Counted from the stretch's first letter, positions 16,101-24,670 are shown. The stretch: 64,000 nucleotides of DNA from Azospirillum formosense (GCF_040500525.1 NZ_CP159404.1:711001-775000), one strand, 5' to 3'. Notes: generated from the letters alone by a model not told the origin. Program-made: numbers and translations.

Positions 16101-17429
16101 TTACGGGCTGGCTGCCGCCGTGACCGGCCCCCTGCCCTGCTGGGCGGCGAGTTCGGCGTTGCGGGCATGGTGCTTGCGCAGCATGGGCCGCAGGACGGTG
16201 ATGGCGCAGACCGCCGCGAACAGATCCATGGTGGCGCAGATGTAGAGCACGGTCGCCCAGGTGCCGGTGGCTTCCATCAGCAGATTGCCCAGCGGGACCA
16301 GGAGGGCCGCGATGCCCTTGGCGCAGTAGAGCACGCCGTAGATCTTCGCCGCATGCTTGGTGCCGAAGGTGTCCGCCGAGGTCGCGCTGAACAGGCTGTA
16401 CACTTCGCCCCAGGCCAGGAACACCATGCCCGACAGGATCAGGAACATGATCGGGTCGTGGCCGAAGCGGCTGAGCATCAGGATGCCGATGCCTTCGAAG
16501 GTGAAGGCGATGAACATCGTCGCTTCACGGCCGATGTGGTCGGAGATGAAGCCGAACAGCGGACGGGAGATGCCGTTCATCACGCGGTCGAGCATCAGCG
16601 CGAAGGGCAGAGCCGCCATGGTGATGCCGAACAGGCTGATCGGGGCTTCCTTCACGCCCAGATCGTGGGCGATCACGCCGAGCTGGGCCACCGCCATCAG
16701 ACCGCCGGACACGGTGCAGATGAACATGACCATCATGACCCAGAAGACCGGCGTCTGCAGCGCTTCCTTCAGCGTGTAGTCGCGGCGGGACTGCAGGACC
16801 TTGGTCGAGGCCTTCACCTGGTCCTTCTGCGGGGCGCGCAGGAAGTAGGCGGCGATGAGGATGATCGTGCCCTGCAGCAGGCCGAACCAGAAGAAGGCCG
16901 CCTGATAGCCCGAGGAATGGATCATGTTGGCGATCGGCAGGATCGTCAGGGCCGAGCCGGCGCCGTAGCCGCCCGCGGTCAGGCCGACGGCGAGGCCGCG
17001 CTTGTCCGGGAACCACTTGATGGCGCTGTTGACGCAGGTGGCGTAGACGCAGCCGACGCCGATGCCGCCGATGGCCGAACCGACATAGAGCATGCCGAGC
17101 GAGCCGGCGTAGCTGTCGATGATCCAGGAGAGGCCGGTCATCACGCCGCCGAAGGCGACGATGACGCGGGGGCCGTAGCGGTCGATGAAGTAGCCTTCGA
17201 TGGGGGTCAGCCAGGTCTGGACGACGACGAAGACGGTGAAGGCGGTCTGGATCGAAGCGCGGGTCCAGCCATGGGTGGCCTGGATTTCCGGCACGAAGAG
17301 CGTCCAGGCATACTGGATGTTGGCCGCGGCCACCATGCAGACGATGCCGACGACGATCTGCATCCAGCGCGCGCCTTCGGAAACGGGCGCCTGCGAGCCG
17401 CCAGGCGGTGCAGCGATGGACTGACTCAT
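16101..17429 (-). CDS. MFS transporter, OFA (oxalate/formate antiporter) family
   Basis: A 442-residue protein with 12 membrane segments. The ATG at 17429 has a GGGGAGGAAG site. Family features include IQYAWTLFVPEIQATHGW in the first helix region, FIDRYGPRVIVAFGG (MFS motif A-like) and a proline/glycine-rich GLTAGGYGAGSALT loop. OFA members exchange or import small carboxylates such as oxalate and formate; the exact substrate is not readable. It stands alone between terminators and faces away from the nap operon. A GntR-type palindrome lies about 165 bp upstream of its start. Confidence 0.85.
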   Translation of the reverse strand: MSQSIAAPPGGSQAPVSEGARWMQIVVGIVCMVAAANIQYAWTLFVPEIQATHGWTRASIQTAFTVFVVVQTWLTPIEGYFIDRYGPRVIVAFGGVMTGLSWIIDSYAGSLGMLYVGSAIGGIGVGCVYATCVNSAIKWFPDKRGLAVGLTAGGYGAGSALTILPIANMIHSSGYQAAFFWFGLLQGTIILIAAYFLRAPQKDQVKASTKVLQSRRDYTLKEALQTPVFWVMMVMFICTVSGGLMAVAQLGVIAHDLGVKEAPISLFGITMAALPFALMLDRVMNGISRPLFGFISDHIGREATMFIAFTFEGIGILMLSRFGHDPIMFLILSGMVFLAWGEVYSLFSATSADTFGTKHAAKIYGVLYCAKGIAALLVPLGNLLMEATGTWATVLYICATMDLFAAVCAITVLRPMLRKHHARNAELAAQQGRGPVTAAASP

Positions 17430-17590
17430 TACTCTTCCTCCCCAATGCGGTGATCGAACACTCAACTCAGCCGGGCGGGGCCGATGGTTGTTGTCGCATT
17501 GCCTTTCTTCGGGGCTTGCGTGCCCTTCATGTCTTGGCGGGAGCACCACCGCCACCGTTGGGAGAGGCTTGGTGTTCCGCATTTCGTACT

Positions 17591-17600
17591 TGGTATACCA
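17591..17600. promoter_or_regulatory. GntR-type operator-like palindrome
   Basis: TGGTATACCA is a perfect 10-bp palindrome in an ACT-TGGTATACCA-CAC context, matching the TGGT-N-ACCA core used by FadR/PdhR-type GntR regulators. It lies about 165 bp upstream of the OFA transporter start. No GntR gene is in the window, so binding is only a suggestion. Confidence 0.4.
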
Positions 17601-17735
17601 CACAATCAGCGGAACACAACATCCGTTTCAGGAATCACAGCACAAATAATCCCCTCATTCGCAACTATCGTTGAAGGTATGCCCTACGAAAAGTAAGCAA
17701 CCCCCAGCCGAACTTTCGTACTATGACTTTGAAGA

Positions 17736-17771
17736 AACAAAAAAAAGGCCGCGCCAAAGCAGGCGCGGCCT
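17736..17771 (-). terminator. Strong intrinsic terminator without an upstream gene
   Basis: The stem A-GGCCGCGCC / GGCGCGGCC-T with an AAAGCA loop is followed on the minus strand by TTTTTTTTGTTTC. Confidence 0.75.
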
Positions 17772-17900
17772 CTGAATGAGTTCGCTTCACTTACGATCAC
17801 AACAGTGGAGAAGCCGTTACACCAAGAACGGCTGTTCCAATCTTACAGAACTTCAGATCATCAGCAACCTCATAGTCGATCTAATCTGTATGTTCCGTGC
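17740..17900 (-). ncRNA. Candidate small RNA ending at an orphan terminator
   Basis: On the minus strand, a perfect 9-bp GC stem (GGCCGCGCC / GGCGCGGCC, 17747-17770, flanked by A and T that pair) runs into a T-tract of at least eight bases, a textbook intrinsic terminator. No open frame of useful size precedes it on that strand. A second hairpin, AGCCGTT / AACGGCT (17812-17833), sits upstream, and an AAGGAGGT-like sequence is at 17950-17957. The 5' end is unknown, so the right boundary given is arbitrary. Confidence 0.4.
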
Positions 17901-18201
17901 GAATCGGAAATAAACAATCCGGAAAGCCAAATCACACCAAGGCCGTCCGACCTCCTTATCCCCTCATCACTCAGTTTACGATCCCACAGCCCGCTTAATC
18001 CCGGGGGCCCTCAAAAAAAGTTCGTGAGCCGAATTATCCGCCCTCAACGCCACCGCCGGGCCGTGGCTGCGGCGCACCGGGGCGGCGTCCATCGCACGCC
18101 CGGCCGCATGGAACAGAAGCGACGCTCAACCTGTTGTTGGGATGTCCGACCGCCTCCCCGGCTGTCGGCAACGCCACCGCCCGCCAAAAACGGGAGCCGC
18201 C

Positions 18202-18435
18202 ATGAGCCGCCGCCCTTCTCCGGACCCGTCACCGGATCCGGTCCGCTTCCCATCCAGCGCCACCGCCAACCCGCCCCTGCCCGATCCCGGCGCCAAGCGG
18301 CGGGAGATCGCCATGTTCCTGATACTGGCGGTGGTGATCTGGCCGATCCTGTCGGTCGCCGTCGTGGGGGGCTACGGCTTCCTGGTCTGGATGTCGCAAA
18401 TCATCATGGGTCCGCCCGGTCCGCCCCCGGTCTGA
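18202..18435 (+). CDS. napE: Periplasmic nitrate reductase small subunit NapE
   Basis: A 77-residue protein: a proline-rich N-terminus, KRREIAMFLILAVVIWP as start of a single membrane helix, GGYGFLVWM, and the GPPGPP tail typical of NapE. I use ATG 18202 because the longer frame from 18142 adds unrelated residues. NapE is a small membrane protein of unclear function that leads many alphaproteobacterial nap operons. Here it opens napEFDABC, 13 bp before napF. Confidence 0.88.
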   Translation: MSRRPSPDPSPDPVRFPSSATANPPLPDPGAKRREIAMFLILAVVIWPILSVAVVGGYGFLVWMSQIIMGPPGPPPV

Positions 18436-18448
18436 GGGGTACGGCGCC

Positions 18449-18976
18449 ATGGCCGATGACCCGGTCGACTTGGGGCGACGAGGTTTTCTTCGCGGACGGC
18501 GGCGCGCCGAACCGGCAGCGCTGCGCCCGCCCTGGTCCCGTACGGAGCGCTTCACCGACCTGTGCACGCGCTGCGGCGCCTGCGCCGACGCCTGCCCGGA
18601 GAAGATCATCCGCCGGGGCGACGGCGGCTTTCCCGAGGTCGACTTCCGGCAAGGGGAATGCAGCTTCTGCGCGGCCTGTGCCGATTCCTGCCCCGAACCG
18701 GTCTTCGACCGTACCAGCCGCCCCTGGACCCTGACGGCGCGGATCGCCCCGTCCTGCCTCGCCATGAACCGCGTCGTCTGCCGAAGCTGCCGCGACGCCT
18801 GCCCGGAATCGGCCATCCGCTTCGCCCTGGCGCCCGGCGGCGTGGCGGTCCCCGTGGTCGAGGACGACGCCTGCTCCGGCTGCGGCGCCTGCCTGGCCGC
18901 CTGCCCCGCCGACGCCGTCATGTTGCAACCCGGACCGGAGATCGCCCATGCACCCAGCGCATCCAGCGCATCCTGA
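18449..18976 (+). CDS. napF: Ferredoxin-type protein NapF
   Basis: A 175-residue cytoplasmic iron-sulfur protein. Cysteine clusters are CTRCGACADACP, CSFCAACADSCP, a spaced C-x7-CRSCRDACP and CSGCGACLAACP, enough for about four [4Fe-4S] clusters. An RRGFLRGR motif lies near the N-terminus. NapF is thought to help assemble or load the iron-sulfur centre of NapA before export. The start has a GAGGGG site, and the gene overlaps napD by 29 bp. Confidence 0.93.
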   Translation: MADDPVDLGRRGFLRGRRRAEPAALRPPWSRTERFTDLCTRCGACADACPEKIIRRGDGGFPEVDFRQGECSFCAACADSCPEPVFDRTSRPWTLTARIAPSCLAMNRVVCRSCRDACPESAIRFALAPGGVAVPVVEDDACSGCGACLAACPADAVMLQPGPEIAHAPSASSAS

Positions 18977-19280
18977 CGCCCCGGACCGTCCGGCCGAAGC
19001 GCCGACGGAATGGCACATCGCTTCCATCCTCGTGCATCTGCGCCCCGAGCGCAGCCCCGACGTGAGGGCCGCCGTCGCCGCGCTGGGCGACGCCGAGGTC
19101 CATGCGGAGGAGCGGGGCCGGATGGTGGTCACCGTGGAAGGCCCTCACGAGGGCCGCATCGCCGACCGCATGACCGCGATCCATCTGATGCCCGGCGTGA
19201 TGTCGGCGGTCATGGTCTTCCACCACGCCGAGCCGATGGCGGCCCGGGCCGCGGAGGAGGTCGCTGGGGCGCGGAACTGA
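18948..19280 (+). CDS. napD: NapA signal-peptide chaperone NapD
   Basis: A 110-residue small protein. The family core is WHIASILVHLRPERSPDVR, then GRMVVTVEG and MPGVMSAVMVFHHAE, a ferredoxin-like fold. NapD binds the twin-arginine signal of NapA and delays export until cofactors are inserted. The histidine/proline-rich first 20 residues are longer than usual, so a later start is possible; a CGGAG site supports ATG 18948. Confidence 0.92.
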   Translation: MHPAHPAHPDAPDRPAEAPTEWHIASILVHLRPERSPDVRAAVAALGDAEVHAEERGRMVVTVEGPHEGRIADRMTAIHLMPGVMSAVMVFHHAEPMAARAAEEVAGARN

Positions 19281-19323
19281 CGCGTCCAGAGTTCACATTC
19301 GTCAAGAAAAAGGGGAGGAACCC

Positions 19324-21816
19324 ATGCTTGACCGGCGGGATTTCATCAAGGCGCAGGCGGTCGCGGCCGCCGCGACGGCGGGGGGCATCAGCCTGCCCGC
19401 CATGGCCCAGCAATCCATGGTGGCGGGCGAAGACGCTCAGCTCACCTGGTCGAAGGCGCCCTGCCGCTTCTGCGGCACCGGATGCAGCGTCATGGTCGCC
19501 ACCAAGGACAACCGCGTCGTCGCCACCCACGGCGACATGCAGGCGGAGGTCAACCGCGGCCTGAACTGCGTGAAGGGCTATTTCCTGTCCAAGATCATGT
19601 ACGGGCAGGACCGGCTGACCCAGCCGCTGCTGCGCATGCGCGACGGCAAGTACCACAAGGACGGGGAATTCCGCCCGGTCTCCTGGGACGAGGCCTTCGA
19701 CGAGATGGCCCGCCAATGGAAGCGGGTGCTGAAGGAGAAGGGTCCGGACGCCGTCGGCATGTTCGGGTCCGGCCAATGGACGATCTGGGAGGGCTACGCC
19801 GCGTCCAAGCTGATGCGCGCCGGCTTCCGGACCAACAACCTGGACCCCAACGCCCGCCACTGCATGGCGTCGGCCGCCGTGGCCTTCATCCGCACCTTCG
19901 GCATGGACGAGCCGATGGGCTGCTACGACGATTTCGAGCACGCCGACGCCTTCGTCCTCTGGGGCTCCAACATGGCGGAGATGCATCCCATCCTGTGGAC
20001 GCGCATCACCGACCGGCGGCTCGCCCACAGCCACGTGAAGGTGGCGGTCCTCTCGACCTTCGAGCATCGCAGCTTCGAGCTGGCCGACATCCCGATGATC
20101 TTCGAGCCGGGAACCGATCTGGCCATCCTGAACTTCATCGCCAACCACATCATCCAGACCGGGCGGGTGAACAAGGAGTTCGTCGAGAAGCATTGCAGCT
20201 TCCGCCTGGGACAGAAGGACATCGGCTACGGCCTGCGCCCCGAAAGCGTGCTGGAGGTGCGCGCGGCCAACGCCAAGGACCCGACCGATTCCAAGCCCAT
20301 GAGCTTCGACGAGTTCGCCACCTTCGTCAGCGACTACACGCTGGATAAGGTGGCGGAGCTGAGCAAGGTGCCGAAGGAGCGGCTGCTGGCGCTCGCCGAG
20401 ATGTACGCCGACCCGAAGGTCAAGGTGATGTCGCTGTGGACCATGGGGTTCAACCAGCACGTCCGCGGCGTGTGGGTGAACCACATGGTCTACAACATCC
20501 ATCTTCTGACCGGCAAAATCTCGGAGCCGGGGAACAGCCCCTTCTCGCTGACCGGCCAGCCCTCGGCCTGTGGAACGGCGCGCGAGGTCGGCACCTTCGC
20601 CCACCGGCTGCCCGCCGACATGCAGGTGACCAACCCCACCCACCGCTCCCACGTCGAGGATGGCTGGAAGATCCCCAAGGGCCTGCTGCCCGGCAAGATC
20701 GGCTACCACGCGGTGCTGATGGACCGGATGCTCAAGGACGGGAAGCTCAACGCCTACTGGATCATGGTCAACAACAACCTCCAGGCGGCGCCCAACACCG
20801 ACCAGGAGACCTATCCCGGCTACCGCAACCCGGACAATTTCATCGTGGTGTCGGACGCCTACCCGACGGTGACCGCCGCCGCCGCCGACCTGATCCTGCC
20901 CGCGGCCATGTGGGTCGAGAAGGAGGGTGCCTACGGCAACGCCGAGCGGCGGACCCATTTCTGGCACCAGCTCGTCAACGCGCCGGGCGAGGCGCGCTCG
21001 GACCTCTGGCAGCTCATGGAATTCTCCAAGCGCTTCACCACCGACGAGGTGTGGCCGAAGGAGATCCTCGATGCCAACCCGGACTTCCGCGGCAAGACCC
21101 TGTTCGACGTGCTGTTCCGCAACGGCAACGTCGACCGTTTTCCCGTGTCGGAACTGGACCCCGCCTACGAGAACCGGGAGTCGAAGGAGTTCGGCTTCTA
21201 CGTGCAGAAGGGCCTGTTCGAGGAGTACGCCGCCTTCGGGCGCGGCCACGGCCACGATCTGGCGCCCTTCGACACCTATCACGAGGTGCGCGGGCTGCGC
21301 TGGCCGGTGGTCGAGGGCAAGGAGACGAAGTGGCGCTACCGGGAGGGGCTCGACCCTTACGTCCCGAAGGGCGAGGGGGTGCGCTTCTACGGAAACCCGG
21401 ACGGCAAGGCCAACCTGTTCGCCTTCCCCTACGAACCCCCGGCGGAATCCCCGGACAAGGACTTCGACCTGTGGCTGGTCACGGGCCGCGTGCTGGAGCA
21501 CTGGCACTCCGGCTCCATGACCATGCGGGTGCCGGAACTCTACAAGGCCATGCCGATGGCGCTGGTCTACATGCACCCGGACGACGCGAAGGACCGGGGC
21601 CTGCGCCGCGGCTCGGAGGTCAAGGTGATGTCGCGGCGCGGCGAGATGCGCACGCGGGTCGAGACGCGCGGGCGCAACCGGCCGCCGCGCGGGGTCGTCT
21701 TCGTGCCCTGGTTCGATTCGGCGCGCCTGATCAACAAATGCACGCTCGACGCCACCGACCCGATCAGCAAGCAGACGGACTTCAAGAAGTGCGCCGTCAA
21801 GATCGTGGCCGTCTGA
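19324..21816 (+). CDS. napA: Periplasmic nitrate reductase catalytic subunit NapA
   Basis: An 830-residue molybdoenzyme of normal length. The twin-arginine signal is DRRDFIKAQAVA. The [4Fe-4S] ligands are Cys47, Cys50, Cys54 and Cys82 (CRFCGTGC...GLNCVKGYF). Cys180 in NARHCMASAA is the expected molybdenum ligand. The MGD-binding domains extend to the C-terminus. The enzyme reduces nitrate to nitrite in the periplasm with electrons passed through NapC and NapB. A GGGAGG site precedes the start 43 bp after napD. Confidence 0.97.
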   Translation: MLDRRDFIKAQAVAAAATAGGISLPAMAQQSMVAGEDAQLTWSKAPCRFCGTGCSVMVATKDNRVVATHGDMQAEVNRGLNCVKGYFLSKIMYGQDRLTQPLLRMRDGKYHKDGEFRPVSWDEAFDEMARQWKRVLKEKGPDAVGMFGSGQWTIWEGYAASKLMRAGFRTNNLDPNARHCMASAAVAFIRTFGMDEPMGCYDDFEHADAFVLWGSNMAEMHPILWTRITDRRLAHSHVKVAVLSTFEHRSFELADIPMIFEPGTDLAILNFIANHIIQTGRVNKEFVEKHCSFRLGQKDIGYGLRPESVLEVRAANAKDPTDSKPMSFDEFATFVSDYTLDKVAELSKVPKERLLALAEMYADPKVKVMSLWTMGFNQHVRGVWVNHMVYNIHLLTGKISEPGNSPFSLTGQPSACGTAREVGTFAHRLPADMQVTNPTHRSHVEDGWKIPKGLLPGKIGYHAVLMDRMLKDGKLNAYWIMVNNNLQAAPNTDQETYPGYRNPDNFIVVSDAYPTVTAAAADLILPAAMWVEKEGAYGNAERRTHFWHQLVNAPGEARSDLWQLMEFSKRFTTDEVWPKEILDANPDFRGKTLFDVLFRNGNVDRFPVSELDPAYENRESKEFGFYVQKGLFEEYAAFGRGHGHDLAPFDTYHEVRGLRWPVVEGKETKWRYREGLDPYVPKGEGVRFYGNPDGKANLFAFPYEPPAESPDKDFDLWLVTGRVLEHWHSGSMTMRVPELYKAMPMALVYMHPDDAKDRGLRRGSEVKVMSRRGEMRTRVETRGRNRPPRGVVFVPWFDSARLINKCTLDATDPISKQTDFKKCAVKIVAV

Positions 21817-21831
21817 GGGAGGACCGCAACC

Positions 21832-22314
21832 ATGCGCCGCCATCTCATGCTCGCGCTGGCCGCGGCTTTGCCCTGCCTCGTGCCGGCACTGCTCGCCGCC
21901 CAGGGAACCGGACAGGTCCGGGAGCCCTTCCGCCCGCCGATCCAGTTCACCGACGAGGACCCGGCCCCGCCGATCCCCGCCGACGTCACCGACGACCGGC
22001 GGGTCGCCCGCAACTACCCGGAGCAGCCGCCGGTCATCCCCCACAACATCCGCGATTACCAGATCAGCCTGAACAACAACCAGTGCCTGACCTGCCACAG
22101 CCGCCAGTTCACCGGCGCCACCCAGGCGCCGATGATCAGCATCACCCATTACGTGGACCGCGAGGGCCAGACACTGGGCGCGGTCAGCCCACGCCGCTAT
22201 TTCTGCACGCAGTGCCACGTTCCCCAGACCATGGCCCAGCCCATCGTCCCGAACACCTTCAAGGACATGGACAGCCTCATCAGCCGCCCGTCGGACGGGG
22301 GTGACCGGCGATGA
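21832..22314 (+). CDS. napB: Diheme cytochrome NapB, electron-transfer subunit of nitrate reductase
   Basis: A 160-residue periplasmic cytochrome c with a cleavable signal (LMLALAAALPCLVPALLAAQ). Two heme-binding motifs are CLTCH and CTQCH. Family context includes VIPHNIRDYQISLNNNQCL, with histidines for axial ligation, and ISITHYVDR. It passes electrons from NapC to NapA. Its stop overlaps the napC start (ATGA), implying coupled translation. Confidence 0.96.
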   Translation: MRRHLMLALAAALPCLVPALLAAQGTGQVREPFRPPIQFTDEDPAPPIPADVTDDRRVARNYPEQPPVIPHNIRDYQISLNNNQCLTCHSRQFTGATQAPMISITHYVDREGQTLGAVSPRRYFCTQCHVPQTMAQPIVPNTFKDMDSLISRPSDGGDRR

Positions 22315-22997
22315 AGCTGCCCGATTTCCTGCTGCGGCCCTGGCGGATCATCGCGGGGCCGAGCCGCTACCTCAGCCTCGGCTTCCTGACGCTGGGCGGC
22401 TTCCTGGCCGGCGTGATGTTCTGGGGCGGCTTCAACACCGCCCTGGAGGTCACCAACACCGAGAAGTTCTGCACGAGCTGCCACGAGATGCGGGACAACG
22501 TGTTCGAGGAGCTGAAGACCACCATCCACTTCACCAACCGCTCCGGCGTGCGGGCGACCTGCCCGGACTGCCACGTCCCGCACAACTGGACCGACAAGAT
22601 CGCCCGCAAGATGCAGGCGTCGAAGGAGGTCTGGGGCAAGATCTTCGGCACCATCGACACCCGCGACAAGTTCGTGGAGAAGCGGCGGGAGCTGGCCGAG
22701 CATGAATGGGCGCGGCTGAAGGCCAACAATTCCCTGGAATGCCGCAACTGCCACAGCGCGGAGTCCATGGACATCACCAAGCAGGGGGCACGGGCGGCGC
22801 GCATCCACCAACAGTACCTGTTCAGCGGCCAGCGCACCTGCATCGACTGCCACAAGGGCATCGCCCACCGCCTGCCGAACATGGACGGCGTCCCGCCGGG
22901 CTGGAGCGAGGCGTCTACCGGTACGGGCAACGACACCGACGACCCGATCGGCCGCTGGCTGGCCGACGCCACCCCGGGGCCGGCGAACCCGCATTGA
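22311..22997 (+). CDS. napC: Membrane-anchored tetraheme cytochrome NapC
   Basis: A 228-residue NapC/NirT protein with one N-terminal membrane helix (YLSLGFLTLGGFLAGVMFWG) and four heme c motifs: CTSCH, CPDCH, CRNCH and CIDCH. It oxidises quinol in the membrane and feeds NapB/NapA. It is the last gene of the operon. No napG or napH is present, so electrons depend on NapC alone. Confidence 0.96.
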   Translation: MKLPDFLLRPWRIIAGPSRYLSLGFLTLGGFLAGVMFWGGFNTALEVTNTEKFCTSCHEMRDNVFEELKTTIHFTNRSGVRATCPDCHVPHNWTDKIARKMQASKEVWGKIFGTIDTRDKFVEKRRELAEHEWARLKANNSLECRNCHSAESMDITKQGARAARIHQQYLFSGQRTCIDCHKGIAHRLPNMDGVPPGWSEASTGTGNDTDDPIGRWLADATPGPANPH

Positions 22998-23010
22998 GCG
23001 GGGGATGAAA

Positions 23011-23137
23011 TCCCTCTCCCGTCCCGGGAGAGGGAGGGTCGGGAGGGTGAGGGTGCGGCCAGGGATCAATGCGTTGATCCTCGGCCTTCCCTCACTCGAC
23101 CTTCAGCGCTGACGCCCTCTCCCTCAACGGGAGAGGG
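23011..23137. repeat. Inverted-repeat cluster after napC, related to 2485-2660
   Basis: Three dyads are visible: TCCCTCTCCCG / CGGGAGAGGGA (23011-23035), GGATCAA / TTGATCC (23063-23080, within a longer imperfect stem closing near 23036 and 23103) and CCCTCTCCC / GGGAGAGGG (23115-23137). The shared CCCTCTCCC arms link it to the element near 2485-2660. It may also terminate both napC and the convergent hup copy. Confidence 0.7.
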
Positions 23138-23152
23138 GTAGAACGTATCGGT

Positions 23153-23437
23153 TTACTCGGCCTTGCCGTTGACGGCGTCCTTGAGGGCCTTGCCGGCGGA
23201 GAACTTCGGCGCCTTGGAGGCGGCGATCTTGATCTCCGCACCGGTCTGCGGGTTGCGGCCCGTGCGCTCGCCGCGCTCGGCGATCTCGAACTGGCCGAAG
23301 CCCGGCAGCTTGACCGTCTCCCCCTTGACCAGCGCGTCCTGCAGGCTCTCCAGAACCGCGTCCAGCGCCTTGCCGGCGTCGGCCTTCGTGCCGCCCAGCT
23401 TGCCGGCGATCGCGTCGATGAGATCGGCCTTCGTCAT
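23153..23437 (-). CDS. hup: HU family DNA-binding protein (copy 2)
   Basis: A 94-residue HU protein, identical by eye to the product at 12675-12959. It carries the same RTGRNPQTG beta-arm. Only two silent base differences are seen in the coding region. I start at ATG 23437, where the other copy starts, rather than at the ATG two codons upstream. It is convergent with napC and separated from it by the repeat cluster. Expressing the same protein from two loci may give dosage or condition-specific control, though the near-identical upstream sequence argues for similar regulation. Confidence 0.95.
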   Translation of the reverse strand: MTKADLIDAIAGKLGGTKADAGKALDAVLESLQDALVKGETVKLPGFGQFEIAERGERTGRNPQTGAEIKIAASKAPKFSAGKALKDAVNGKAE

Positions 23438-23505
23438 TCCCAAATTCCCCTTGTTCGTGGCGGAACCCCAGCATCCTCCAGGGCTCCAGGCGCCTCTGAC
23501 CTACC
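23153..23505 (-). repeat. Duplicated HU block, copy 2
   Basis: Nearly identical to 12675-13026 over the gene and about 67 bp upstream; similarity is lost on both sides of the block. Confidence 0.85.
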
Positions 23506-23656
23506 CTGACGGACGGCGGCGCGCAAGATGCTCCCGATCGGAATCGACCGAGCGCGACGCTGTGACCCGCAAAAAGTCGGCGATTCCCGCCGATCCGGCG
23601 GATTCGTCTATGCCGAACAGGCGAGTCCTTCCCCAGACCGAGGTCAGGGGACCAAG

Positions 23657-24010
23657 TCAATTGACCAGGGCGGCCTTGACCAGCACGGCGGCGCTTTCCG
23701 TGGTGTCGCGCTTGTCCAGCTTCTTGGCGACCTCCTCAATCTCGGCCACCGGCATGACCCGGCGGGCCTGCTTGGCCGCGGTGACGAGGCGGCGCTGCGC
23801 CAGCCGGACCTGGTCGCCCAGTTCGGTCAGCGTCTGGTAAGCCTTGCGGCGGGCCTGGGTGTCGATGCTGCCGCTCGTCTCGGTCGCGCGTTCGGTCGCA
23901 GCCGCCAGGTCCTTGCACGACTGAAGATACGTGGAGATGGCGTCCGTCAGAAGACGGCGGGCCTCGGTCCGCGGATCGGCGGGGCTGCTGCTCGACGTGG
24001 AAAGAGACAC
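23657..24010 (-). CDS. Hypothetical protein, helical
   Basis: A 117-residue protein starting at GTG 24010, nine bases after AAGGAG. It begins with a serine-rich stretch and continues in a long charged alpha-helical part (DAISTYLQSCKDLAAATERA, YQTLTELGDQVRLAQRRL). No membrane segment, signal or known domain is seen. A start further upstream (24085) would give 142 residues without a ribosome site. It lies downstream of regA on the same strand, with a 126-bp gap. Confidence 0.6.
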   Translation of the reverse strand: MSLSTSSSSPADPRTEARRLLTDAISTYLQSCKDLAAATERATETSGSIDTQARRKAYQTLTELGDQVRLAQRRLVTAAKQARRVMPVAEIEEVAKKLDKRDTTESAAVLVKAALVN

Positions 24011-24136
24011 TTCACACTGCTCCTTGCTGCTGCGTATGACACACGACTGTAACAGGCCGTGAAAAATGGGCGGAGTGGCCGCCATTGTCCAGCGGCCTTG
24101 CGCGTTCTTTGACCGACTGGACAGGGGAAAGCCGGG

Positions 24137-24670
24137 TCAGGGCACCTGCTTCTTCTCCAGCTTGCGGGCCAGGGTGCGCCGGTGCATCCCCAGGCGGCGG
24201 GCGGTTTCGGAGATGTTGAAGCCGGTTTCCGCGAGGGTTTCGTGGATGCGCTCCCACTCCAGCGTCTTCAGCGAGGTCGCCCGCGCGCCCAGCGCGATGG
24301 AGGGATCGCCCTCCGTCCGCTCGAAGGCCGCCTCGATGTCGTCGGTGTTGGACGGCTTGGCGAGGTAGTGGCAGGCGCCCAGCTTGATCGCCTCGACCGC
24401 CGTGGCGATGCTGGCGAAACCGGTCAGGACGACGATGCGCGTCTCCGGGTCGCTGGCGTGCAGCTCCCGCACGCATTCCAGGCCGGAGCCGTTGCCCAGC
24501 TTGAGGTCGACGACCGCGTAGGCGAAGGGCACCGTGTCCAGCAGCGCCCGCAGCCCGTCCAGGCTGTCGCACCAGTAGACCTGGTAGCCCCGGCGCTCGA
24601 AGGAGCGGCGCAGGACCTTGGCGAAGGCGGCGTCGTCCTCCACCAGCACGAGGGAACGGTCAGTCTCCAT
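24137..24670 (-). CDS. regA: Redox response regulator RegA/PrrA/ActR family
   Basis: A 177-residue regulator with an N-terminal receiver (VEDD acidic pocket, phospho-acceptor Asp55 in YAVVDLKLGNGSGL) and a short C-terminal Fis-like helix-turn-helix, ISETARRLGMHRRTLARKL. This architecture and the MHRRTLARKL helix are diagnostic for RegA. It overlaps the regB gene by 11 bp. RegA homologues control oxidases, nitrate respiration and nitrogen or carbon fixation in response to redox, so the flanking nap and cyo operons are natural targets. Confidence 0.95.
   Translation of the reverse strand: METDRSLVLVEDDAAFAKVLRRSFERRGYQVYWCDSLDGLRALLDTVPFAYAVVDLKLGNGSGLECVRELHASDPETRIVVLTGFASIATAVEAIKLGACHYLAKPSNTDDIEAAFERTEGDPSIALGARATSLKTLEWERIHETLAETGFNISETARRLGMHRRTLARKLEKKQVP

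Larger units (their letters stand above)
17430..18201. other. AT-richer intergenic region between the OFA transporter and napE
   Basis: This is the longest gap in the window, about 770 bp, and its base composition is visibly lower in GC than the surrounding coding DNA. I see no convincing protein-coding gene in it. It contains a GntR-like palindrome (17591-17600), a strong leftward terminator (17736-17771) and a small hairpin (17812-17833). The promoter of napEFDABC must lie in its right part, but I found no clear FNR or NarL box there. Confidence 0.6.

Noticed and set aside
17950..17957. An AAGGAGGT-like ribosome site on the minus strand in the nap upstream gap
   Set aside because: The codons after it give only a few residues before a stop in each frame, so no protein could be supported.
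19210..22218. A 1002-codon minus-strand frame opposite napA and napB
   Set aside because: Antisense to well-conserved genes; its composition is typical of out-of-frame reading in high-GC DNA.
23063..23080. GGATCAA-TGCG-TTGATCC as an FNR box
   Set aside because: The half-sites are in inverted order (ATCAA then TTGAT) and it lies in a repeat cluster after napC, not in a promoter.
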